The notes under the pieces are model-generated. The model was not told where the DNA came from and did not search any database. It saw only the letters and a list, made by a program, of their open reading frames with translations. From Datura wrightii (lineage: Eukaryota; Streptophyta; Magnoliopsida; Solanales; Solanaceae): 64,000 nucleotides of DNA. Where the stretch lies: NCBI GenBank assembly GCA_035772735.1, contig JASDFA010000003.1:98699001-98763000 (forward strand). The letters run 5' to 3'. The position numbers and the translations under genes were made by a program. This document shows positions 45,768-55,662 of the stretch, one piece after another. The stretch's first letter is position 1. Each line of letters starts with the position of its first letter.

Positions 45768-47636
45768 GCAGGGAGTTCCACCACCCATATGTTGTGCTTT
45801 GTATTGTTGTGAACACTGGGGACAGTGTTCGATTTAAGTGTGGGGTGGGGAGTAGTTAGGTGCTGGGTCATAGGCTCTAAATTTGCTGTATAATTTTTCC
45901 TTGACGTTTATGTATGTCTGTGCTTTCCCTGTTGTTGTGAACTAATTTGTGATTTATGTGTATATATTTGTTTGTGGCTAATGATGTGTGTTTTTGAAAG
46001 TTATGGCTGCCTTTGTAAATATTTTGTAAATTTTGTAAATATTTTTTTTCCTTTATCGATATGATCGATATTTTTCAAAATTTTTGCGAAAAGATTTTGC
46101 ACTTATCAAAATATTTTGTAAATATTTTCTATCGAAATGATCGATGTGTTGCAAAAATTTTTGAAGTTTTATTTTTGGGTTTCTCGGAGTTTGTTTTCGG
46201 TTCTTTTACCGAGAATAGTCCCATTGAACCGATGTCATAGTTAGTGACCGTTCCCTATGATGGATGGATGACGACCGTCTTAAGGGAAATGTAGTCGATA
46301 GGAGTAGATGTTTTGTTTTTAGTTTCTTTGGTGGATTGCATCAATAAACTGTAGTTGCTTATGGTTTCTAAAATTTCGTTGCGTGTTGTAATTGATGTTC
46401 AAAATGTGAAAATGATTTGTTTGAAAGCATGCAATTTTGTAAATATGTTGAGTTACCTAGGCTATAGAATTTGGTTCATTATGATTGAGGCTTAATCTTG
46501 AATTCATGTAATTGACTAATTAAAGAGTCTGTGAATGCATCTTGATTCGAGCATGTGCATGAAGTGTGAGTGAGGTTTTGCTATTCCATGTCATTGTGAA
46601 TTGTATAGAACTTGCTTGGCGTGTATACAAAACGAAATGAAGGAGGTGTAGTGTCGGAAAGGATGTAGGCATTTCTTTGTTTTAACCGTTAGTTTCCATT
46701 TTTTTCTTGTCAAATTCTACCTTTTTATATGTTGTATACCCTAGTCAGCCCGTTGAGCCTTTAGCCGATTTCTTTCTTTTGTCCAGAATTGTATGAACTA
46801 AGCTTTATTCCTTCTTTTCATTAGCCTTAAAGTCTATAAGAAGCTCTTAAGCGCTTACAAAGAACAGAAAATGTTTCCCAAAGTGTTAAAGAGTGAAAAG
46901 AGTGAAAAGAAACGAAAAGCAAAGTGAGGAAAGAAAAGATGATGTTGAAGAGGCACTAGTTGTAATTAAATGATAGTGAGGGTACATGAAAACCCTCTGT
47001 TTTGTGTCAAGTGTGCCTGATGAAATGGGCTGTATGAAAGTAAACCAGCATGAATGGGAGAAAAAGAGAAAAGAGAGGAACAATGTCCATGAGTCGATGG
47101 GAATGAGTTGAAAAGGCGCTTAAGGATGCTAGCGACTATTATTGGCTAATCCAATATATATATACTAGATCCATAGCCCAGTTACAACCCATTAAAATTC
47201 CTATTTGATCCTACATTGCATTTCTTTATATTAGTGGAGTAATACACTAAGGGCAAGCCTATGGGTCATGACATGATGCATGTGAATTCTTTTGGGAGAG
47301 AGAGTGAAATTAATTTTTATATGCCCCTACTTGCATGTTTGTGTGCTGCACGAACATAAAAGGGGAAGTTTCTCTCGAGTTGTGAGGGTACATGCTTGAT
47401 GAAAGATTGATTTTTGTGTCGGATTTCTTGATTAGTTGATTTGCATGAGTTTGCCGATATCAAGAATCAATTCTTAAAAGTTTAGGAAGCCTCGATGTAT
47501 TAAGGTCATTGTCTTGTACGACCAAGCATGTTTTCTTGATGATTTGCAAGAATTGAATAATCGGTATGACCGTAGCGTAAAATGTTGCACCATAGGGACG
47601 AAGGTTGGGATGTAATTTGCATGAGTTGTGTATGTG
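45768..47636 (+). other. Non-coding 3' region of E9
   Basis: No credible coding region. Features are an AT-rich part at about 46010-46165 with three ttttgtaaatatttt repeats and gatatgatcgat palindromic bits, an inverted repeat ttctcgg/ccgagaa near 46180-46215, the conserved block at 46223-46308, and ggcaagcctatgggtcatg near 47251. Confidence 0.7.
46223..46308 (+). other. Conserved non-coding block in E9
   Basis: Atggatggatgacgaccgtc (from 46259), followed by ttaagggaaa and tgtagtcgatagg. Shared with E8 and, with a few changes, E2. Not in a reading frame shared by the three copies, so probably an RNA or DNA element. Confidence 0.85.
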
Positions 47637-47674
47637 TTGTTCGAGGACGAACAAGGATTTAAGTGTGGGGTAAG
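47637..47674 (+). promoter_or_regulatory. AGGA-loop hairpin and polypurine tract of E9
   Basis: Ttgttcg-agga-cgaacaa (47637-47654), perfect 7-bp stem, then ggatttaagtgtggggtaag ending at the 3' LTR start. Confidence 0.85.
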
Positions 47675-49099
47675 TGATCTTGGGCAGATTTATATGCCCA
47701 AGTGATACTCAAACATATCATTTTTACCTTGTTTGTTGTGCAATGTGTATATAATATCATGTATTTGGTAATAAAATGCGAATTTATACTAACCAACATG
47801 ATTAGCATTTGTTTTGCAGGATAATGTGATTTTTAGGAGCTAAAATGCGTGTTGGAACTATGTCGGAGTTGGACTTGGATGGCACATTTTACACTGGCTC
47901 CGCGATGGAGCCGTGCCACGCTGCCATCGCGGTAGCACACTGCCTGGGCAGGAATTAATTAGGCAATTTCCAGTGTTCCATGGCACGGAGATAGGCCTCC
48001 GCGATGGCCTCCGTGCCACGTTGAGGCCAATTATCCAGACCCTGCAATTTCCAGAGAGGGTCCGCGTCCACGCCGTGTCACGGAGGCAGTGCTCCGCGTT
48101 GGCCGCCGTGACACGTTGCTTGTTATTTCGGGAAAAATTTCCCACTAGTATAAATAGCACACTTAGGTTTATTTTTAATCAGTTTTTAGTTTTTAGACTG
48201 AGTTCAGAAGTGGAGAGCAGGAACGTGGGTTTGTGGCAGTTGAAAAATAGAAAAGCTAAGAGTTTTCTTCTCTTCCTTTCTTCTTTCCTTCAATTGTATG
48301 CATGATTTACACTCATTTTAGGATGATTAATCCAAGAATGAGTGGTTAATTCCCTTCTTTGCTGAGGTTTTGAACTTGTGTAATGAATTTTGGTGATAAT
48401 TGATATGGTTTCTTCTTCTTCTTGCATGTTGTTCTATTAATTCTTGTGCTTACTACATTATTGATTGGCCATCATTAATGTATATCTAAAAAGTCCAATT
48501 TCACTCGAGAGAGCACGAAATTGGAAAGTTGTGAATTAATAGGGTATTGTTCTTAACTTGATTTGGGAAAATTGGGTTTTGATGTGCTTTCTTGATAGAA
48601 ATATACTTGAAAGCTGTATTAGTCAATTTAGGAACCGGAATTGTAGTGCTAGGTCATAAATTGCATTTGATCACAGAAATGTAGACGGATGGTTTATGAT
48701 TCTAAAGTGAAATTAAATACGAAAGTTTTAATTTCTAGGCAAACGTTCTTGGCTAGCAACATGGAGAAGAGGATGACCAAATTATCATGATTATCAAGTT
48801 CATTACTCATTCTTAACCTTGGCATGTGCATATCCATTGTGTTAATTCAAAAGTAAATAGTTGTTATTAATTGTAGTATATAAATAGTTTAGAAACAAAA
48901 ACTCACTCAACTCTTGGTTGGATTGTTGTTAACATAGTTAGGAATAGAATAGAGATATAGTAAACTAGGAAGTTTTACATATCTAGAGCAGCCTCCTTGG
49001 ATCGATACTTGGCTACTTAGCCACTTTATTACTTGTTTGACCACGTGCACTTGCGTGTCGGTTGATAATATTTAATACTAACCGAATCAGCACCAAACA
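47675..49099 (+). repeat. E9 3' LTR
   Basis: Starts TGATCTTGGGCA and ends CCAAACA. Relative to the 5' LTR it lacks 24 bp between two cttggat repeats (after 47880) and 14 bp near 47973. TATAAATA at 48149-48156. Confidence 0.96.
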
Positions 49100-49104
49100 C
49101 ATTG

Positions 49105-50886
49105 CATATCCGCCTGAAAGCATATGTCCCATAAGGACATGTGAAAGTAGTCTTCTCCTGGTCCTCCGGTGCTATGGCTATTTGATTATAGCCAGAATAC
49201 CCATCAAGGAAACAGTAATATTCTTGACCTGCCTATCTTTCCAATATCTGATCAATAAACGGGATAGGATAGTGATCTTTCCTTGTGGCCACATTGAGCT
49301 TTCTGTAGTCCATGCAAATCCGCCAGCCTGTGACTGTGCGTGTAGGGATCAGCTCATTTTTCTCATTGGTGACCACGGTATCCCTCCTTTCTTTGGGAAA
49401 TACTGAACGGGGCTGACCTATTCGCTGTCTGAAATAGGATACACCACACCTGCATCAAGCCACTTAATCACTTCCTTCCTAACCACATCTTTCATCATCG
49501 GATTCAACCTCCGCTGATGCTGTACAGTTGGCTTTGCTCCTTCCTCCATGAAAATTCTGTGTGTGCAAAAAGCTGGATTTATACCCCGAATATCTGAAAT
49601 TTGCCAGCCCATTGCTTTCTTCCTCCTCTTGAGAACCACCACTGCATCCTTTACCTGTGCCTCCATCAATTCTGCAGATATGATGACTGGCAAGGTGTCA
49701 TCTTCCCCCAGAAAGACATATTTCAAATGTGGAGGCAATGTTTTCAACTCCAGTTTTGGTGCTTCCTCAATAGATGGTTTTGACAATGGTTCCAGGGACC
49801 TCATCAATGGCTGAAAGTCTTGCTTCCTGAGATGCCATTTTGATTCATTTAGTATTTGCACCATCTCATAAGTATCTCTATCTCCGAAATGATCGGAGCT
49901 CATCAACGCTCTCTCCAATGGATCTCGAGAATCAACAATTTGAAGAATTTCTTCTTTGTTTAGCACATTGATTGCTAAAAGCTCCTCATAGATGGCCGGA
50001 AGCTTCATGGCCTTATACACATCAAATACCTCCACTTTGTCATGCGCTCGCATGGTTAGCTGCCCCGCGGCTACATCAATCAACGCTCTCCCAGTTGCCA
50101 AGAAAGGACGTCCTAAAATAAATAGGACTTCCGTATCCGGCTCAAAAATCTAAGACAATAAAATCCATCGGGAAGATGAGGGAGCCCACTTGCACCAGTA
50201 CATCCTCCACGATGCCATCTGGTTTGGCCAAAGAACGATCCGCTAACTGCAAGATCACTGTAGTTGGTCTAGGACTGCCCAGCCCCAACTTCTTGAACAC
50301 CGATGTCGGCATCAAGTTTATGCTCGCTTCCAAATCACATAATCCGCAAGCTCGGATACTTTGCCCGATTGTGATCTGAATTGTAAAGCTCCCAGGGTCC
50401 TTGAGCTTTGTTGGCAACCTATTCTGAATCCGGGAAGTGCACTCCTCAGTAAGCGCCACCGTAGCATACTCTGTCAATCTGCTTTTGTTGGCTACGATGT
50501 CCTTGATATACTTTGCATATTTAGGCACTCCCTGCAAAACATTAACCGAAGGTAAATTAATGTGTACCTGTTTAAGCACCTCCATGAACTTTTTAAAACA
50601 AGCTTCCTGCTTGTGTTTCTTTAATCTTTGATGGAACGGGGGTGGTGGTCTTTCTGCTTCAGCTGCCTTCTCCTTCCCCCTCTCATCATCATGTTCCCTA
50701 TCTTTTTCCACTGCTCCTGATTGCTGAGGTAGTCTTTCTGGTTCCACCTCCTTGAGTTGTAAACCACTCCTTGTGGTCACTGCATTAACCTGCTTGGGAT
50801 TCGGGTCAGTGTCACTCGGTAGTCCTCCTCTGGGCCTGGTGTTTTGAGCTCCAGCTAGTTGTCCAAACTGGTACTCCAACGCCTTT
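49105..50886 (-). pseudogene. E8 pol, N-terminal part: protease and first half of RT
   Basis: The linker (EYQFGQLAGAQNTRPRGG) is in the same frame as gag here, separated by one TAA. Protease: CGLCDLEASINLM, with Glu replacing the Gly of DLGA in E9; a 1-nt insertion near 50145 after IVLDF shifts the frame. Next GRALIDVAAGQLT to DAGVVYPISDSE, then TAG where E9 has TGG. The rest of RT to the E9 insertion is frameshifted but readable (GYNQIAIAPEDQEKT, YGTYAFRR). Compared with E9 it lacks 12 nt covering the PFGL codons, immediately beside the insertion point. Nonfunctional. Confidence 0.9.
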
Positions 50887-52225
50887 GTAGCTTACTGGTT
50901 GTTTTTTAAGTCTGCCGCTAATTTCACATAATCAGCCTACATTTGAGCTTGGTTAGCTATCATTGTTTTAAACATTTCCTCAATGTTGATAGGTGGTGGA
51001 GGAGGTGCATTGTTTCCTCTGTATTGAGACTGATAATTCTGTTGCCCCCCTTACTTTCTCTACACACCCTGATTCGAACTCTACCCTTGATGGCTGTTAC
51101 TACCCTAAGAGAAATTCAGATGATTCCTCCAATTTGAGTTGTAATTATTGCCATACTGCTGATTATTTCTCTGGACGTTCCTAACGAAGTTCACAGAATC
51201 TGGATTTGCACCACAACACTCAGCTGAGTGTTCATTACTACCGCATACTTCACATCAAACCTGCTGCACTACATTGACTGGGGCTTGTGCTTGATTCAAC
51301 CTCATACTACTGAAGTGGGTGTTAAGTTGATTTTGCAATGCAGCTATCTGTGCAGCGATTGCTGTAAAACCATCCACCTCAAAGACTTCTGCCGCTTTCC
51401 TTGTTCCTCCTCCTGAAGAGTCCGCATTCCACTCTAGATTTCCCTGTGAAATATGATTTAAGAAAGTATAAATCTCCTCATAAGTCTTTTCTAATGCCTG
51501 TCCCCCAGCTGCTGAGTCTAGCAAAATTTTTGTATGTGGCTCTAAACCCTCTATGAAAGTATGCACCAACACATCATTAGACTGGTGATGGTGAGGACAA
51601 TCCCTTAACATCGATTTGAATCTTTCCCAAGCTTGATAAAGATTCTCACCCTCTCTTTGTTTAAAACTTAGAATCTAACTTCTAAGTCTTGCTGTTTTCC
51701 CGGATGGAAAGAATCGTATCAAAATTTTCTTTCAAGATCATCCCAAGTGGTGATAGAGTTAGGTGGTTCATATTTCAACCACCTGTTTGCTTCCCCCAAT
51801 AATGAAAATGGGAATAATGTAAGACTCACGTAGTCGTATGATACTCCAGTGGGAATGTAAGTATCACTTATCTCCAAAAGGTTTTGGAGATGTTGTTGTG
51901 GATCTTCATGAGGGAGACCTGTGAATTGCCCGCTGGTGTGCAACAATTGCACCATGTTCTGTTTAAGCTCAAACCTCCCTATAGGCTCTGGTCTGCGAAT
52001 ACTAGAGGTAACATTGTTAGCATGTGGGATTGCCACTTCGCGAACTGTCCTTACTGCCATTTCCTCGGGCACTAGAACTGCCCTCACAAGTGGTAGATTC
52101 TGTTGTTGCTCCAGAATTGCCTATCTGAGCAACTGTAGATTTTTCTCTAGAGCTTCCCTTCTTTGACGATGAAATTGTCTTTCCGGCTCTATGTATAAAT
52201 CCACCAACTCCCTATCCCTTGCCAA
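50887..52225 (-). pseudogene. E8 gag, degenerate
   Basis: The frame starts at TTG (52225-52223) before GCAAGGGAT, matching CTG in E9; no AUG is at this place. The N-terminus is Arg/Glu-rich (EPERQFHRQRREAL), the capsid region reads ISDTYIPTGVSYDYVSLTLF and WLKYEPPNSITTWDDLERKF, and a 1-nt deletion near 51720 shifts the frame. Then REGENLYQAWERFK, FIEGLEPHTK, and zinc knuckle CEVCGSNEHSAECC. Stops include TAG for CAG (after RS), TGA for TGG (before CEVC), TAG for TGG (after FS), TAG for CAG before ADYVKL. Gag and pol are in one frame apart from stops, showing the ancestral single gag-pol ORF. Confidence 0.9.
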
Positions 52226-52333
52226 TGTTCAACAGAATTCAATATCTGCAAGAGAAAGGCTAAGATCAAGTTGTCAGCACTTAAATAGAATTTGTAAACT
52301 AACACAAAGAAAATAATTTTACCAATTGCCAAT

Positions 52334-52350
52334 CCCCGGCAACGGCGCCA
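52334..52350 (-). promoter_or_regulatory. Primer binding site, tRNA-Asp, of E8
   Basis: Plus-strand ccccggcaacggcgcca is a perfect 17-nt match to the tRNA-Asp 3' end, 6 nt from the 5' LTR. Confidence 0.95.
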
Positions 52351-52356
52351 AAAACT

Positions 52357-53765
52357 TGTTCGGGTTGTGGTGACTACACGCAAGTGCACGTGGTCGAACA
52401 AGTAGTAAAGTGGCTTAAGTAAATTCAAGTATCGATCCCACAGGGACTAAGCTACGGTACTAATTAACTTAAGTGTTAATGAACTATATCTTTAAGAATG
52501 CAGACAACCAAATAAATAATATTTTGAGAGTTCGAGTTTTCCAATTAATAAGAATCTAAGGCAAAATTATAAAGTGAGTCTGAACAATAGTAATGAGCAA
52601 GCTGAGGTTAAAACGAACATGCAAGGAATTAATTTATCAATACAATTCGGTTAATCTTTCCTTTGGTTGCTAGTCACGAATTATTGCCTATGGATTGGAA
52701 CTTTCGACTCCTATCCAACTTAAGAATCATGAGCCTTAATCTACATTTCTATGATAAAAGAATTTCATGTTCTATCCATACATTCCCGATTCCATAATTG
52801 ACTAATAAGACTTTCAGATATATTTCTATTCTGAATGTAAATCAATTCTCAATTTTCCAAACTAAGAAGAGATCATATCCTACCAATTCACATCTTTCCA
52901 CTTTCTTTCCTTTTCAAAATCAAAATTGGATTTTTTATATATACATTAATATTGGCCAAACATTAATGCAGTAAGAACAAGAATAGATAGAACAACCATT
53001 GAAGAAAAGATGAAAACTGAAATGATCAACAATTACATTCCACTACAATTGTTCTTAACCTCAGCAAGAAGTGAATTTAGCCACTCATTTGTGGATTAAA
53101 CATCATCAAATAAGTATAATTCATACAAACAATTGAGATAAAAGAGAAAGAGATAGAGAAGAACCCTAGAATTTTCGTCCCCTCAACTGCCTGTTACCCA
53201 CGTTCTTGCTCAACCAAGCCAGAGTGTTTAAAATAAAACCTAAGTGTGTTATTTACACTGTTGAGAATTTTTCCCCGAATAACAAGCAACATGGCACGGA
53301 GTGTATCGCGGAGCACTCCCTCCGTGCCACAGAGGTATCGCTGATCCTCACTGGAAGTCGGCTCCCAGGAAATTTCACCTCAACATGCCACGGCTTGCAT
53401 CGCGTACCTGGTCAACGTGACACGGTGCTATCGTGCACCTTCACTGGAAATTGACCAAATTATTTCATCCAAGGTAGAGTGCCTCCGCGATGGCAACGTG
53501 AGACGGCTCCATCGCGGAGCCTCTATTTTTGCTGCTCTCCCTTGTCATTTTCCACTCCTTGTTTCCAAGTTCATTCCCGATCTTCACCAACATGTATATT
53601 AGCTTCCAAAATTTCCTTTTACCTGCAAAACAACACTAATCATGTTGGTTAGTATAAATTCACATTTCTACTAAAAATCACATGAGAATGTACACATACA
53701 ATCGATAAACAAGATGAAATGAAGCGTTTGAGTATCACTTGGGCGTGCAATTCTGCCCAAGATCA
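52357..53765 (-). repeat. E8 5' LTR
   Basis: 1409 bp. Its TATA box is mutated to TGTAAATA (53257-53250), where the 3' LTR keeps TATAAATA, so this promoter is probably weakened. It keeps the arms cacggag/ctccgtgcca of the G/C dyad near 53293-53328. Confidence 0.94.
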
Positions 53766-53770
53766 ACAGT

Positions 53771-55625
53771 CAGACGATGATCCCTTAGGAGAACCGATGG
53801 ATTGTCAAGTGGGTCGTTGGGTCTAGCATAATTATTTTTTTAGTCGGGTTTTTAAGGGTGTTTTTGTAATTTCTAAGTTCCTAACTCCTCAACTAAGTTG
53901 TTTTGAGCCTCCTAAATGGTGTTTCTAAGGGTTTCAATCATTTTAAACACTCACTCTACTCCTAACACTCCAAGTTGAAGATCAAAACCCTCTCAAGCGT
54001 CAAGGTCCTCCTTCTTCCCCAAATCCTCTTGGGCATCAAACCCTAGAAAGGATTCCATCAAGTTTAGGTATGTAGGGTTATTAATGGAGGAAATTCTTCA
54101 ACCCTCATGCCTAGTTTTATCCCAATTCTATGATTTCAAGTGTCCAAGCATGTTATGTTGAAATGCTAGTGTTTTAACCCAATTTCATGCAATTATCGTT
54201 GATATCTCTATGGGTTTAATTCTCTCATGTTCTAATTGATGAAATATATTTCTTAAGGTAGATTTTACTTTCAAATTCCTCATGATTTGATGGTTTCAAG
54301 CTTATGATGACTTTTCCCTATTATGCATAATTTATGAATGTCAAGCTTATGAGCCCATAATTCCTAGTAAGATGAATTAGCAAAGTATGCATGAATGTTT
54401 ATGAATATTTAAACTTATGATTCTATGATTTCGATTTATGAAGCATTATTCTAGTATGTATGATTTCGTTATTTAAGCAAGCTCATGTAAAGTCAAGTAT
54501 GTTTTCCATGATTTTTAGCCAAGGCTTACAAGATCAGTTTTATAGAGATATTTGGATTCAAGACTCCTAAGAAACTGATTTAAGATATGTTTTGAGAATA
54601 TGGTTATGAGCAGTACGCATATTTTGGGAGTAGTGTCTAGCATCGAGTAGGCTAGGGAATCCGAGGACCCAGGTCTCATAACTACGCGCCACCGTAGGTA
54701 TATATTCTTCTTTGGGACCTCTCAAGAGAGTGCTTCCCCAGCTCAAGGGCACACTAGTGATATCACACCTTAGGCTTAGGACGACTCTCCGTACTTTAGC
54801 GAGATAGTTGGGGCATCATGCAAGCTCTATCATGATGGTGTCGGTTATGACAAAGCCTCCCATTGTTCCTCATATTATAAGTTACTCATGTTCATGTCTT
54901 ATGATATTATGTTTTATAGTATATTTAACCCATTGATCAGTTTATGACTTTTCACTTATGATTTCAAGTAATGCACACTATATGATTTCATTTCTAAACC
55001 TTGGGTCAATACGTTTCAGCTTACGATGGATATCTCATGATTATGATTATTTCAAGATTATGGCTTTTAGCATGTTGCCCTTACTCTCATGTTCTATCTT
55101 GATTTATGTTCATGATTTCAGACTATCATTTTATTAGCATGTTTTACTTCCTCAACATACTCAGTACATTCCAAGTACTGATCACATACTCTATGTTATA
55201 TCGTCTCAAGATATAGGTTTGGGTGACCAGACTCAATCCCCATGCTAGTTTGCTCCCGCTTCAGTCCAGTTCCATTCCCAGTTTTGGTGAGTCCTCATGA
55301 TCCAAGGATGGCAGTTTTGGTTCATGACTCTTTTGTTTATATCTTTTAGTTTCAGGCCTAGCGAGCTAGTTGGGGGTGTTATGCTATCATCTCATCATAT
55401 GTTTAGAGGCTTTTCAGACAACTATGTGTAGATAGTTCACGATGTTCGCTCGTGTTTACATTTTTGTTGTTATAATATGTAGACTTTCACTTATATTACA
55501 TTCATATTTTATTTCCGCTTAGTGATGCTCTTATTCATTCTATGTATGTACCATAGGTTAGCTTGGAGCCATTCGTGGTTCTAGGTCCTGTGTTTCGATT
55601 CAGGGTTCATGCTCGAGTCGTGACA
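53771..55625 (+). repeat. E7 5' LTR, second part
   Basis: Resumes after E8's duplication and ends gtcgtgaca at 55625. It includes the tggtgagtcctcatgatcc block near 55285 common to Tekay LTRs here. No coding content. Confidence 0.8.
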
Positions 55626-55641
55626 AACTTGGCATCAACGC
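55626..55641 (+). promoter_or_regulatory. Primer binding site of E7, decayed iMet type
   Basis: Aacttggcatcaacgc versus AACTTGGTATCAGAGC, three mismatches. Confidence 0.7.
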
Positions 55642-55662
55642 ATTAAGTTTAAAGTGTCCTAG

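Larger units (their letters stand above)
36184..49099 (+). mobile_element. E9: well-preserved Athila-type retrotransposon nested in E8
   Basis: 12.9 kb, plus strand. LTRs 36184-37645 (1462 bp) and 47675-49099 (1425 bp) with exact target duplications cattg (36179-36183, 49100-49104) inside the RT gene of E8. By eye the LTRs differ at about 20 substitutions plus a few indels (including 24 and 14 bp), about 1.4%, so it is recent. It has a perfect tRNA-Asp primer site, gag, a full-length pol frame, post-stop stem-loop, spacer with dyads, accessory ORF and polypurine tract. Gag and the accessory ORF are broken, so it may be no longer self-sufficient. Confidence 0.97.
28242..53765 (-). mobile_element. 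E8: Athila-type retrotransposon, split by E9
   Basis: Minus-strand element, about 12.6 kb without the nested E9. LTRs are 28242-29653 (1412 bp) and 52357-53765 (1409 bp). Flanks acaat (28237-28241) and acagt (53766-53770) are a target duplication with one later change. The order in sense is LTR, tRNA-Asp primer site, gag, protease, RT (E9 insertion), RNase H, integrase, stem-loop, spacer, accessory ORF, 3' non-coding, polypurine tract, LTR. The first 500 bp of the LTRs differ at about 27 positions by eye (about 5%), older than the E9 it hosts. Confidence 0.95.

Noticed and set aside
49062..49406. Plus-strand ORF of about 114 codons at the E9/E8 junction
   Set aside because: It is the antisense of the E8 reverse transcriptase region joined to the E9 LTR end.
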